This document shows, piece by piece, positions 16,976 to 26,029 of a stretch of 64,000 nt of DNA. Made by a program: the position numbers and the translations under genes. Source of the DNA: Jannaschia marina (GTDB taxonomy: Bacteria; Pseudomonadota; Alphaproteobacteria; Rhodobacterales; Rhodobacteraceae); assembly GCF_013404595.1 (NCBI RefSeq), contig NZ_JABVAX010000003.1, positions 186,001 to 250,000 of the forward strand, in the 5' to 3' direction. Numbering within the stretch: the first letter of the stretch is position 1; every line of letters begins with the position of its first letter. Below the pieces are notes generated by a model. That model ran no database searches. It had not been told where the DNA came from and worked only from the letters and a program-made list of their open reading frames with translations.

Positions 16976-18213
16976 TGGCGCGGGTTCTGATCGCGGGCGC
17001 GGGCATCGGGGGGCTGACGACGGCGCTCATGCTGCACGCACGCGGCATCGCGGCCACCATCGTCGAACAGGCCGCCGAGGTGCGGGAGGTCGGCGTCGGC
17101 ATCAACACGCTGCCCCACGCCATCGCCGAGCTGGCGGAGCTCGACCTCCTCGACCGGCTCGACGCCGTGGGCCTGCGCACGCGGGAGCTGCGCTACCTGA
17201 ACCGGCGGGGGCAGGAAATCTGGCGCGAACCGCGCGGTATCCACGCGGGCCATGCCCACCCGCAGTTCTCCATCCATCGCGGACGGCTTCAGAAGGTCCT
17301 CTACGACGCCGCGCGGGAGCGTCTGGGCGCGGATGCCCTCATTACCGGGCACAGGCTCGCGGGCTTCGTGCAGGATGAGGCGGGCGTCACCGCCCATTTC
17401 ACCGACGCGCGCGACGGCTCCGGCTCGCTCGACCTGCGCGGCGAGGTGCTGATCTGCGCCGACGGCATCCACAGCGCCGGCCGTCGCGCCTTCTACCCCG
17501 ACGAGGGGCCGCCCAGCTGGAACGGCGTCGCCATGTGGCGCGGCGCGACCGACTGGCCCGTCTGGGAGGACGGAGAGACCATGGCCATCGCGGGGGGACT
17601 TGCGGGCAAGCTCGTCCTCTATCCGATCGCACCGGCAAAGGGGAAGACGCAGCTGACGAACTGGGTCGTGAACGTGCGCATCGCCGACCCGAGCGTCACG
17701 CCGCCGCCGCGCGAAAGCTGGTCGACGCGCGCGCCGCTCTCGAAGGTGCTGCCCTATGCGCGGCGCTTCCACGTGCCCGGGATCGACATCGAGGCGCTCG
17801 TGCGGGCGAGCGGGGCGATCTACGAATACCCCATGGCCGATCGTGATCCGTTGCCGCGCTGGACGCACGGGCGTGTCACGCTCCTCGGCGACGCGGCGCA
17901 TCCCATGTATCCCGTCGGCTCCAACGGGGCGGCGCAGGCCATTCTGGACGCGCGCGCCCTTGCCGACCATTTCGTCGCCGCCGGGCACCCGCGCGAGGCG
18001 CTCTACCGCTACGAGGCCGAACGCCTGCCGAAGACGGCCGCGATCGTGCGCCAGAACCGCATCGGCGGGCCCGAACGGGTGATCGACGAGGTCGAGAAAC
18101 TCAGCCCCGCGGGCTTCGACCATATCGACGACGTGTTGAGCCATGCGGACCGCGAGGCCATCGTGAAAGGCTATGCGAAACTCGCGGGGTTCGCCACCGG
18201 CGACGCGCGCTAG
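16975..18213 (+). CDS. FAD-dependent aromatic hydroxylase (PhzS/salicylate hydroxylase-like)
   Basis: A 412-aa class A flavin monooxygenase. The N-terminal dinucleotide fold AGAGIGGLTTALML, the middle DG motif (LICADGIHS) and the FAD-ribose motif LLGDAAHPMYPVGSNGA are all visible; the INTLPHAI segment places it near the PhzS-like branch. It would hydroxylate an aromatic ring using NAD(P)H and oxygen. Next to kynureninase and a cupin, a tryptophan-derived aromatic such as anthranilate or hydroxykynurenine derivatives is a reasonable substrate guess only. Confidence 0.9.
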   Translation: MARVLIAGAGIGGLTTALMLHARGIAATIVEQAAEVREVGVGINTLPHAIAELAELDLLDRLDAVGLRTRELRYLNRRGQEIWREPRGIHAGHAHPQFSIHRGRLQKVLYDAARERLGADALITGHRLAGFVQDEAGVTAHFTDARDGSGSLDLRGEVLICADGIHSAGRRAFYPDEGPPSWNGVAMWRGATDWPVWEDGETMAIAGGLAGKLVLYPIAPAKGKTQLTNWVVNVRIADPSVTPPPRESWSTRAPLSKVLPYARRFHVPGIDIEALVRASGAIYEYPMADRDPLPRWTHGRVTLLGDAAHPMYPVGSNGAAQAILDARALADHFVAAGHPREALYRYEAERLPKTAAIVRQNRIGGPERVIDEVEKLSPAGFDHIDDVLSHADREAIVKGYAKLAGFATGDAR

Positions 18214-18265
18214 ACGACATGAAGAACAACTCATAAAAAACTGTAAAGACAGGGAAAGGACCAAA

Positions 18266-19435
18266 ATGACCAAGATAAAACACCTCGGGGCCGGCACACT
18301 CGCCTTCTCGCTCCTCGCCAGCACCGCGGCGCTCGCCGAAGACCTCAAGATCGGCATGGTGGTGACCCTGTCGGGCCCGCCCGCGGCCCTCGGCCAGCAG
18401 ATCGTCGACGGCTTCCAGCTCGCCCTCGATCAGAAGGAGGGGCAACTGGCCGGCCTCGGCGTCGAGCTGATCGTCGAGGACGACGAGCTGAAGCCCGACG
18501 TCGCTCTCCTGAAGGCGAACACCCTCATCGAACGCGAGGAGGTCGACTTTGTCGTCGGCACGGTCTTCTCGAACATGCTGCAGGCGATCTTCAAGCCGGT
18601 GGTCGAATCCGAGACCTTCCTCATCAGCCCGAATGCCGGCCCCTCGACCTTCGCGGGCCGCAACTGCAACCCCTACTTCTTCGCCACCTCCTACCAGAAC
18701 AATCAGAACGCCGAAGTCAGCGGCCTGATCGCCAACGAGGAGGGTTTCGAGAACGTCTTCGTCATGGCCCCAAACTACCAGGCTGGGCGCGACAACGTCG
18801 ACGGCTTCCGCCAGACCTTCGAGGGCACGGTGAGCGACGAGGTCTTCACCCCGCTAGGGCATCAGGATTTCTCGGCCGAGCTCGCCCGCATCTCGACGTC
18901 CGGCTCCGATGCGATCTTCACCTTCATGCCGGGCGGCATGGGCGTGCGCCTCGTCAACCAGTTCGACGAGGCGGGCCTCTCGGAGACCATGCGCTTCATG
19001 TCGGTCTTCACCACCGACGAGACGACGCTGCCCGGCCAGAAGGATGCGGCCGTGGGCTTCCTCGCCGCCGGAAGCTGGGCACCCGACCTGCCGAACGAAG
19101 CCAACGCGGCGTTCGTCGCGGCGTTCGAGGAGGCCTACGGCTACATCCCCGGGTCCTACGCGATGCAGGCCTACGACACCGCCAACCTGATCGAAAGCGC
19201 GCTGGCCGCGACGGGCGGCGACATGTCCGACAAGGACGCGGTGCGCGATGCCCTGCGCGCGGCAGATTTTACCTCTGTCCGAGGCGATTTCTCATTCAAC
19301 AACAATCACTACCCGGTGCAGGACTTCCACAAGCTCGAGATCGTCAAGCGCGAGGACGGGCAGTTCCACACCTCCTTCGTGCGCACGGTGGCGGAAGACT
19401 ACGCCGACAGCTTCCACGCCGAGTGCGACATGTGA
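18266..19435 (+). CDS. Branched-chain-amino-acid-type ABC substrate-binding protein
   Basis: A 389-aa periplasmic receptor with a signal peptide (about residues 1-24, cleaved at ALA-ED). The mature N-terminus LKIGMVVTLSGPPAALGQQ is the periplasmic-binding fold type I pattern of LivJ-like proteins. A strong AGGGAAAGGA Shine-Dalgarno precedes the start. It leads a four-component importer operon. Placed after the kynureninase and hydroxylase genes, it probably binds an aromatic compound rather than leucine. Confidence 0.93.
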   Translation: MTKIKHLGAGTLAFSLLASTAALAEDLKIGMVVTLSGPPAALGQQIVDGFQLALDQKEGQLAGLGVELIVEDDELKPDVALLKANTLIEREEVDFVVGTVFSNMLQAIFKPVVESETFLISPNAGPSTFAGRNCNPYFFATSYQNNQNAEVSGLIANEEGFENVFVMAPNYQAGRDNVDGFRQTFEGTVSDEVFTPLGHQDFSAELARISTSGSDAIFTFMPGGMGVRLVNQFDEAGLSETMRFMSVFTTDETTLPGQKDAAVGFLAAGSWAPDLPNEANAAFVAAFEEAYGYIPGSYAMQAYDTANLIESALAATGGDMSDKDAVRDALRAADFTSVRGDFSFNNNHYPVQDFHKLEIVKREDGQFHTSFVRTVAEDYADSFHAECDM

Positions 19436-19440
19436 TCTCC

Positions 19441-19468
19441 CGGGGCCGGCCCGACCCGGCCGGCCCCG
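19441..19468 (+). terminator. Intercistronic hairpin after the binding-protein gene
   Basis: A perfect 11-bp GC stem (CGGGGCCGGCC with its complement) and a 6-nt loop lie 5 bp after the stop of the substrate-binding protein, with no U tract following. Such hairpins commonly protect the upstream message or partly attenuate transcription so that the binding protein exceeds the membrane subunits. Confidence 0.6.
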
Positions 19469-19485
19469 TATGACGCCGTGAACCG

Positions 19486-20415
19486 ATGTCCCTGACCCTC
19501 TTCCTCATCCTCTGCCTGAACGGGCTGCAATACGGGCTGCTGCTGTTCCTCATCGCGGCGGGGCTCACGCTCGTGTTCGGGGTGATGGGGTTCATCAACC
19601 TGGCCCATGGCGTGCAATACATGGTCGGGGCCTACCTGATCTTCGCCTTCACCGGCCTCACGGGCAGCTTCGCGCTGGCCCTGCCGCTGTCGCTCCTCGC
19701 GGCGCTCGCAATCGGGCTCCTGCTCGAATACGCGGTCTTCCGGCACCTCTACGCGCGCCCGCATCTCGATCAGGTGCTCGCAACCTTCGGGATCATCATC
19801 TTCCTCAACGAACTGGCCAAGGTGCTCTTCGGGCCGACGACGCTCTCGATCGAAACGCCCGCCTTCCTGTCGGGCGCGATCCAGCTGACGGAACAGCTGC
19901 GCTACCCGGTCTACCGCCTCGCCACGATCGGCGTGGGCCTTGCCGTCGCCATCGGGCTCTTCGCGACCATCAGCTACACGCGGATCGGGATGCTCGTCCG
20001 CGCGGGCTCCACCACGCCCGAAATGGTCGCCGCCCTCGGCGTCAACGTCACGCAGCTCTTCCGCGTCGTCTTCGGCGTGGGGGCCATGCTCGCGGGCTTC
20101 GCCGGCATCATCGCGGCGCCCATCTTCGCCATCGAGCCGGGCATGGGCGACAACATCCTCATCATCGCCTTCGTCGTCATCATCATCGGGGGCGTCGGCT
20201 CCATCGGCGGGGCCTTCGTCGCCGCGATCCTCGTGGGCCTGATCGACACGCTCGGGCGCAGCGTGGCGACCGACCTCATGTCGCTCTTCTTCGGGCCGTC
20301 CATGGCCAACCAGGTCGGGCCGGCGCTGGCCTCGATGCTCATCTACATCCTCATGGCCGCCATCCTCGTCTTCCGTCCGAAGGGTCTCCTGCCGGCCAAG
20401 GGCGTGGTCGCCTGA
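19486..20415 (+). CDS. ABC importer permease (LivH-type)
   Basis: A 309-aa inner-membrane permease with eight or so helices and the LivH pattern: an N-terminal FLILCLNGLQYGLLLFLIAAG segment with GLTLVFGVMGFINLAHG, and a C-terminal FRPKGLLPAKG. It forms a heterodimer with the LivM-type permease encoded next. Its stop overlaps the next start by one base. Substrate specificity comes from the receptor upstream. Confidence 0.93.
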   Translation: MSLTLFLILCLNGLQYGLLLFLIAAGLTLVFGVMGFINLAHGVQYMVGAYLIFAFTGLTGSFALALPLSLLAALAIGLLLEYAVFRHLYARPHLDQVLATFGIIIFLNELAKVLFGPTTLSIETPAFLSGAIQLTEQLRYPVYRLATIGVGLAVAIGLFATISYTRIGMLVRAGSTTPEMVAALGVNVTQLFRVVFGVGAMLAGFAGIIAAPIFAIEPGMGDNILIIAFVVIIIGGVGSIGGAFVAAILVGLIDTLGRSVATDLMSLFFGPSMANQVGPALASMLIYILMAAILVFRPKGLLPAKGVVA

Positions 20416-21356
20416 TGGCCCGCGACCGGATGATCGGGGCGGCGATCTTCGCCACGCTCCTCGCGTTGCCGCTCCTACTGCCGCTCGTCGGGGCAGATTA
20501 CCTGATGGGTCTTCTCATCAAGGCGATGCTGCTCGCCATCGCGGCCATCTCGCTCGACCTCATCATCGGGCAGGGGGGCATGGTCAGCCTCGGCCACGCC
20601 GCCTTCATCGGCGTGGGGGCCTACACGGCCGCCATCGCCCTCGAAAGCGGGATCGAGGAGATCCTGATCCTCCTCGCGCTCACCCTCGCCGTCACCGCGC
20701 TCGTGGCACTGATCACCGGGGCGCTCGCGCTGCGCACCAGCGGGGTCTACTTCCTGATGATCACGCTCGCCTTCGGGCAGATGATCTATTTCACCTTCAC
20801 CTCTCTCGCGGCTTACGGCGGGGACGACGGGCTGACGCTCTGGTCGCTCGCGACCCTCTTCGGCAGCGACGTGGTGCAGAACGGGGAGGGGCTTTATTTC
20901 TTCGTCCTCGCCACCCTTCTGGCGACCTGGGCCGGGGTCCACCGGATCGGGCTCTCGCGCTTCGGGCGGGTGCTGCGCGCAGCGCGCGACAACCCGCAGC
21001 GCGCGGAGGTCATGGGCTACCCGATCACGCGCTATCGCCTCGTCGCCTACGTCATCGCGGCCTGTATCGCCGGGGTCTCGGGCCTTCTGATGATGCAATA
21101 CGCCGAATTCGTGAGCCCCGCGATCGCCACCTGGCAGCGGTCGGGCGACCTGATCGTCGCGGTCGTCCTCGGCGGTCTCGGCACGCGCAACGGCGCGCTG
21201 CTCGGCGCCTTCTTCATCGTCCTGATGGAGGAAATCCTCAGCTCTCTGCTCCACGAGTGGCGGCTGATCTACGGCCCGCTCCTCGTCATCCTCGTGCTCT
21301 ACGCCAAGGGCGGGCTCGCCGATCTCATGGCCCCGCGCGCAAAGGGGGCCGGCTGA
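20415..21356 (+). CDS. ABC importer permease (LivM-type)
   Basis: A 313-aa polytopic protein with the LivM signature LIIGQGGMVSLGHAAFIGVGAY in its first third and RAARDNPQRAEVMGYPITRYRL, the cytoplasmic coupling region contacting the ATPases. It is the second permease of the importer and lies 1 bp ahead of the first ATPase gene. Confidence 0.93.
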   Translation: MARDRMIGAAIFATLLALPLLLPLVGADYLMGLLIKAMLLAIAAISLDLIIGQGGMVSLGHAAFIGVGAYTAAIALESGIEEILILLALTLAVTALVALITGALALRTSGVYFLMITLAFGQMIYFTFTSLAAYGGDDGLTLWSLATLFGSDVVQNGEGLYFFVLATLLATWAGVHRIGLSRFGRVLRAARDNPQRAEVMGYPITRYRLVAYVIAACIAGVSGLLMMQYAEFVSPAIATWQRSGDLIVAVVLGGLGTRNGALLGAFFIVLMEEILSSLLHEWRLIYGPLLVILVLYAKGGLADLMAPRAKGAG

Positions 21357-21357
21357 G

Positions 21358-22095
21358 ATGCTGGAGATCCGCCACCTGTCCAAGAGCTTCGGCGCGCTTA
21401 GGGTCAGCGACGACATCTCGCTCGCCCTCGGCCCGAACGAATGTCACGCGATCATCGGTCCGAACGGGGCCGGCAAGACGACGCTCATCCACCAGATCTC
21501 GGGCGTCTTGCGGTCGGACGCGGGCGAGGTCCGTCTCGGCGGACGGGACGTGACCGGCCTCACCGTCTGGCAGCGGGTTCAGGCGGGCCTCGGGCGCACG
21601 TTCCAGATCACCTCGATCCTGCCGAGCTTCTCGGTCCTCGAAAACGTCGCCATCGCGGCCCAGGCCAAGGCGGGCGGCTCGATGCGCTTCTTCGCCCCGG
21701 CCGCGCGCGACGCGGCGCTCAACGACGCGGCCGCCGCCGTCCTGACCCGCGTGGGCCTCGCGGATCGAATGGAGGCCCGCGCCGCCGATCTGTCGCACGG
21801 GGAGCTGCGCCTTCTGGAGCTTGCGATCGCGCTCGCCGCGCGCCCGAAGGTTCTCCTGCTCGACGAGCCGATGGCGGGCCTCGGCCGGACCGAGAGCGCG
21901 GCGCTCATCGACCTTCTGGCCGAGTTGCGCGCGGAAGTGCCCATGCTCCTCGTGGAGCACGACATGGACGCCGTGTTCCGCCTCGCCGACCGTCTTTCGG
22001 TGCTGGTCGACGGGCGGATCATCGCAAGCGGTCCACCGGCCGAGGTGCGGGACGATCCCGGCGCGCGCGCCGCCTACCTCGGGGCCGAGGCATGA
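21358..22095 (+). CDS. ABC importer ATP-binding protein (LivG-type)
   Basis: A 245-aa ATPase with Walker A GPNGAGKTT, Walker B VLLLDEPMAGL and switch histidine in VEHDMD. The ABC signature is LSHGE instead of LSGGQ, a variation common in the LivG family. It overlaps the next ATPase gene by 4 bp (ATGA). Confidence 0.94.
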   Translation: MLEIRHLSKSFGALRVSDDISLALGPNECHAIIGPNGAGKTTLIHQISGVLRSDAGEVRLGGRDVTGLTVWQRVQAGLGRTFQITSILPSFSVLENVAIAAQAKAGGSMRFFAPAARDAALNDAAAAVLTRVGLADRMEARAADLSHGELRLLELAIALAARPKVLLLDEPMAGLGRTESAALIDLLAELRAEVPMLLVEHDMDAVFRLADRLSVLVDGRIIASGPPAEVRDDPGARAAYLGAEA

Positions 22096-22793
22096 GCGCG
22101 CTTGCCCGCATCACCGATCTGCATGCAGGCTACGGACGCGCGGAGGTGCTCTTCGGCGTCGACCTTACCGTGCCCAGGGGCGCGGTCACGACGCTCATTG
22201 GCCGCAACGGCATGGGCAAGACGACGACCATCCGCTGTCTCATGGGGCTTCTGTCGCCCAGTTCCGGCCGGGTTGAGGTGGGGGACGAAGACCTGACCGG
22301 GGCCGCGCCCTACCGGATGGCGCGCGCGGGGCTCGGCCTCGTGCCCGAGGGGCGGCAGGTCTTTCCGTCGCTCACCGTGTCCGAGAACCTGCGCGCCACC
22401 GCGCGGCCCCGCGCGAATGGCTGGACCGAGGCGCGCGTCTTCGACGCCTTTCCCCGTCTCGCCGAGCGGCGCGCCCACTACGGCGTGCAGCTGTCGGGCG
22501 GGGAGCAGCAGATGCTTGCCATCGGCCGTGCGCTGATGACGAACCCCGACCTCCTCGTCCTCGACGAGGCGACGGAGGGGCTGGCCCCGCTCATCCGGGA
22601 GGAGATCTGGACGATGCTGGGCCGGCTCAAGGCCGAGGGCCTGACCATCCTTCTGGTCGACAAGAACCTGGGCGAGCTCGCGCGGATCTCCGACCACTAC
22701 GCCGTGATCGAGAAGGGCCGGATCGTCTGGACCGGCAGCGCCGACGATTTCGCCGCCGACCGCGCCACGGTCGAACAGTTCCTCCACCTCTGA
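22092..22793 (+). CDS. ABC importer ATP-binding protein (LivF-type)
   Basis: A 233-aa ATPase with Walker A GRNGMGKTT, a full signature LSGGEQQMLAIGRAL and Walker B LLVLDEATEGL. It is the second nucleotide-binding subunit of the importer. The position of the switch histidine is occupied by lysine/asparagine (VDKN), as in many LivF proteins. It is followed after 16 bp by the arylformamidase-like gene. Confidence 0.94.
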   Translation: MSALARITDLHAGYGRAEVLFGVDLTVPRGAVTTLIGRNGMGKTTTIRCLMGLLSPSSGRVEVGDEDLTGAAPYRMARAGLGLVPEGRQVFPSLTVSENLRATARPRANGWTEARVFDAFPRLAERRAHYGVQLSGGEQQMLAIGRALMTNPDLLVLDEATEGLAPLIREEIWTMLGRLKAEGLTILLVDKNLGELARISDHYAVIEKGRIVWTGSADDFAADRATVEQFLHL

Positions 22794-22809
22794 GCCGACG
22801 GAGCCGCCG

Positions 22810-23634
22810 ATGTATTCGCCCGTGATCGACGATTGGGATGACGCCTATGCGAACATGGCGCATGTGCCGGGGTCCGACGCGCTGCCCGGGCTCTGGAGCG
22901 AGGCCGCCGCGGCCTTCCGCGCCCGTGCCCGTGTCGAGCGGCTGGAGACCGGGTCGCATCCGCGAGAGGTTTGCGACCTCGTGCTGCCCGAAGATCCGCC
23001 GCGCGGCCTCGCCGTCTTCGTCCACGGCGGCTACTGGATGCGCACGGAACCCGCGATGTGGACGCATCTGGCCGAGGGCGCAGCCGCCCGGGGCTGGGCC
23101 GTGGCGCTGCCGGGCTACGTGCTTGCCCCCGAGGCCCGCCTGACGGCCATCGCGGAGCAGGTCGCGCGCGGCATCGCGGTCGCCGCGGCGCGGGTCGGTG
23201 GGCCGATCCGGCTCGCCGGCCATTCCGCGGGGGGGCACCTCGTCACCCGGCTCGTCTGCACCGACAGTCCCCTCGATCTCGGCGTGGCGGAACGTGTCGA
23301 ACACGTCCTCTCGATCAGCGGGCTGCACGACCTGCGGCCGCTCATGCAGACGGAGATGAACGCCACGCTGCATCTCGACGAGGCCGAGGCCAGCGCCGAG
23401 AGCCCGGCGCTCCTGCGCCCCATGGAGGGCACCCGGCTGACCGCCTGGGTCGGGGGCGGAGAGCGGCCGGAGTTCCTGCGCCAGACCCGGCTTATCGACG
23501 CGATCTGGCCCGGCCTCCTTGCCCTGACGCGGGCGGTGGTGGACGGCGACCACCATCATTTCTCGGTCATCGAGGGGCTGACCGAGGCCGAAAGCGCCAT
23601 CACCGAGGCGTTCGTCGGGGACGTGGCCGTCTAG
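22810..23634 (+). CDS. Alpha/beta hydrolase, arylformamidase (kynurenine formamidase)-like
   Basis: A 274-aa alpha/beta hydrolase. The oxyanion-hole motif HGGYW (residues 72-76) is typical of the eukaryotic-type kynurenine formamidases, and the nucleophile is Ser139 in GHSAGG. A C-terminal DHHHFSVIEGL segment supplies the catalytic histidine. It would hydrolyse N-formylkynurenine to kynurenine, feeding kynureninase at the other end of the same locus. The operon position supports this strongly; the motif alone would also allow another esterase. Confidence 0.82.
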   Translation: MYSPVIDDWDDAYANMAHVPGSDALPGLWSEAAAAFRARARVERLETGSHPREVCDLVLPEDPPRGLAVFVHGGYWMRTEPAMWTHLAEGAAARGWAVALPGYVLAPEARLTAIAEQVARGIAVAAARVGGPIRLAGHSAGGHLVTRLVCTDSPLDLGVAERVEHVLSISGLHDLRPLMQTEMNATLHLDEAEASAESPALLRPMEGTRLTAWVGGGERPEFLRQTRLIDAIWPGLLALTRAVVDGDHHHFSVIEGLTEAESAITEAFVGDVAV

Positions 23635-23636
23635 CG

Positions 23637-24227
23637 TCAGACGAGCGACCAGAGCGCCAGCCCGACCACCAGCAGCATCGACCCCGCCATGGCCAGGTTG
23701 ATCGCCCGTTGCGCTCCGCCGCTCAGATCGAGGCTGCGCAGCCAGATGCCGAGGCCGAGCCAGGCAAAGTGGATCGGCAGCCAGATCGCGTTGACGATCA
23801 GCAGCTTCAGCACCGCCTCCGTCGCCGGCGCGTCGGGCAGGAAGGTGAAACCGGCGAAGAGCGCCGTGTTCACCGCATAGGCCTTCGGGTTGATCGCCTG
23901 CAGCGCCAGCCCGTCGCGGATGCCCGGCGCGCGGGTCGCGGGGATGATCGCGATTCTGGTGCCGGCCGTCGCGATGCGCAGTGCGAGGTAGAGCAGATAG
24001 CCGGTCGAGGCGAGGAAGAGCGCCACGCGCAGGGGCGGCCAGGCGAGCAGCACGGCGGCCACGCCCGAGATCACGCCGAGCGCGACGATGTTCGTCCCGA
24101 TGAAGAGCCCGGCGACATAGCGCGTTCCCGCCCGCGCCCCGAAGGCCGAGCCGACACCCGCCGTCGAGAGCACGCCCGGCCCGGGCGTCACGATCAGGAA
24201 GAAGACGGCGGCGGCGAAGGTCAGCAT
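23637..24227 (-). CDS. LysE-family amino acid/metabolite exporter
   Basis: A 196-aa membrane protein with about six helices, starting MLTFAAAVFFLIVTPGPGVLS; the VTPGPG motif is the hallmark of the LysE/RhtB superfamily. It likely exports an amino acid or related metabolite. It is the last gene of the long minus-strand operon, one base after the EamA gene, and converges with the formamidase gene at a 2-bp gap. I see no terminator between them. Confidence 0.92.
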   Translation of the reverse strand: MLTFAAAVFFLIVTPGPGVLSTAGVGSAFGARAGTRYVAGLFIGTNIVALGVISGVAAVLLAWPPLRVALFLASTGYLLYLALRIATAGTRIAIIPATRAPGIRDGLALQAINPKAYAVNTALFAGFTFLPDAPATEAVLKLLIVNAIWLPIHFAWLGLGIWLRSLDLSGGAQRAINLAMAGSMLLVVGLALWSLV

Positions 24228-24228
24228 C

Positions 24229-25143
24229 TCAGACCCCGCGCGGCACCCGCTCGCGCCACCAGATGACGAGCCCCGCCGCCGCGATCACGCCCGCCCCGAG
24301 AAGCGTCATGCCGTCGGGCAGGGTACCGAAGACGAGGAACCCGCTCAGCGAGAGATAGATCAGGAAGGAATAGCTGAAGGGCATCAGCACGCTCGCCTCG
24401 GCGTAGCCATGCGCCTGCCCGAAGAAGTGATGCCCCGCCCAGGCGAAGGCCCCGACCGCGAAGAGGAGTGTCCAGTCGAGCGTGCTCTGCGGCGTCTCCC
24501 AGAGCCAGAGCGCGACCGGGGCAAGGACGAGCGTGCCGACGAGCCCCGCATAGAGCTGCATCGTGCGGGGGGCCGCGACGCCGGCGAGCCGCCGCGTCAG
24601 GATGGAGAAGAGCGCGAGCGAGGTCGCCGCCGTCAGGCTGAAGATCGCGGCCCAGTGGAACTCCGCCGACCAGGGCCGCACCACGATCAGCACGCCGACG
24701 AAGCCAAGGAGGATCGCGCCCCATCGCCAGCGCCCCACACGCTCGCCCAGGAGCGGCACCGAAAGCGCACAGACGAGGATCGGGGCCGAAAACATGATCG
24801 CCGCCGAAACCGTGAGGTCGAGATAGCGCAGCGCGATGAAGTTCGTCACCGTCGACAGCATCAGGAGCGCGCCGCGCAGGAGCATCGTCAGCGCCTGCGC
24901 CCGCGGGGCCGTCCAGCCGGAGTGATCCGTCGAGCCGATCATCGGCCCCGTCGAGAGCGCCAGGTGCGTGGCGAACCGCATGAAGGCGAGCTGCAGCGCC
25001 GGAAGCCCGGCGAGCGAGAGCCATTTGACCGAGGTATCGGTGCCCGCGAACAGCAGGTAGGCCAGCAGCATCAGCAGGATGCCGCGCCCCGGCCGGTCCT
25101 CCCGCGCGCGGGCCAGGTGGCTGACGGGGGCGGGTGCGGCCAT
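24229..25143 (-). CDS. EamA/DMT-family transporter
   Basis: 304 aa, about ten membrane helices in two EamA repeats (LLMLLAYLLFAGTDTSVKWLS in the first helix; GERVGRWRWGAILLGFVGVL at the end of the first half). It follows the beta-hydroxyacid dehydrogenase gene with one base between them. In this operon it may expel an intermediate. Specificity is unknown. Confidence 0.9.
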   Translation of the reverse strand: MAAPAPVSHLARAREDRPGRGILLMLLAYLLFAGTDTSVKWLSLAGLPALQLAFMRFATHLALSTGPMIGSTDHSGWTAPRAQALTMLLRGALLMLSTVTNFIALRYLDLTVSAAIMFSAPILVCALSVPLLGERVGRWRWGAILLGFVGVLIVVRPWSAEFHWAAIFSLTAATSLALFSILTRRLAGVAAPRTMQLYAGLVGTLVLAPVALWLWETPQSTLDWTLLFAVGAFAWAGHHFFGQAHGYAEASVLMPFSYSFLIYLSLSGFLVFGTLPDGMTLLGAGVIAAAGLVIWWRERVPRGV

Positions 25144-25144
25144 T

Positions 25145-26026
25145 TCAGCCCTTGAAGCGGTCGACGTAGAATTCGACCATCTGCGGCACCATGTCGTCGC
25201 CGCGCCCGTCCTCGACCGCGGTGGTCAGCGCCTCGCGCGCGCAGTTCGACATGATGGTCGCCGCGCCGAGCTCCTCGGCCATCGCCTTGTAATAACCCAC
25301 GTCCTTCGCCGCGTTGCGCACCGAGAAGGCGAGCTGCGTCGGGTCGCCGTCGAGCGCGTAGCCCTTCACGAAATCCATCATGCCCGAGCGCAGCGGCCCC
25401 GCCGACATCACGTCGTAGACGGCCTGCCGCCCGACGCCCGCGCGCTCGGCCATGGCGAAGGCCTCGGCCATGGCGTTGGCGGTGGTCATGGCGAAGAAGT
25501 TGTTGATGAGCTTGATCGTGTGCCCGTTGCCGAGGTCGCCCAGGTGAAAGACGTTCTCGCCCAGGTCGTCGAGCACGGGGCGCATCTTGTCGAACGCCGC
25601 CTTGTCGCCCGCGCACATGATGTTGAGCTGCCCCTCGCGCCCGTGGCTCGGCGTCTTGCCGAGCGGCGCGTCGAGGTAGGTGCCCCCGGCCTCCGCGACC
25701 TCCGCACCGAGCGCGCGGGTCGAGCCGGGCAGGGAGGTGCCGAAGTCGATCACCACCGTGCCGGGGGCGAGCCCCGCGATCACGCCGTCGTCGCCGCGCA
25801 TCCGGCCCTCCACCTGATCGGAGGTGCCGACGCAGAGCATCACGATCTCCGAGGCCGCCGCGAGATCGCGCGCGGTGGCGGCCTCCGACGCGCCCCGGGC
25901 GAGGGCCGCCTCGACGCCGCTGCGGTCACGGTTGCCGAGCACCGTCATCTCGTGCCCGCAGTCGAGGAGCCGCTGCACCATTGCCGACCCCATGAGGCCG
26001 AGGCCGATGAACCCGATTTTCGCCAT
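25145..26026 (-). CDS. Beta-hydroxyacid dehydrogenase family (3-hydroxyisobutyrate dehydrogenase-like)
   Basis: A 293-aa NAD(P)-dependent enzyme with the cofactor motif GFIGLGLMGSAM at residues 4-15 and the catalytic lysine in GHTIKLINNF. The substrate loop, normally DAPVSGG, reads DAPLGKTPSHGREG here, so the substrate differs from hydroxyisobutyrate or tartronate semialdehyde. It lies between the phytanoyl dioxygenase-like gene and an exporter in the operon and would oxidise or reduce a short hydroxyacid intermediate. Confidence 0.9.
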   Translation of the reverse strand: MAKIGFIGLGLMGSAMVQRLLDCGHEMTVLGNRDRSGVEAALARGASEAATARDLAAASEIVMLCVGTSDQVEGRMRGDDGVIAGLAPGTVVIDFGTSLPGSTRALGAEVAEAGGTYLDAPLGKTPSHGREGQLNIMCAGDKAAFDKMRPVLDDLGENVFHLGDLGNGHTIKLINNFFAMTTANAMAEAFAMAERAGVGRQAVYDVMSAGPLRSGMMDFVKGYALDGDPTQLAFSVRNAAKDVGYYKAMAEELGAATIMSNCAREALTTAVEDGRGDDMVPQMVEFYVDRFKG

Positions 26027-26029
26027 GTC

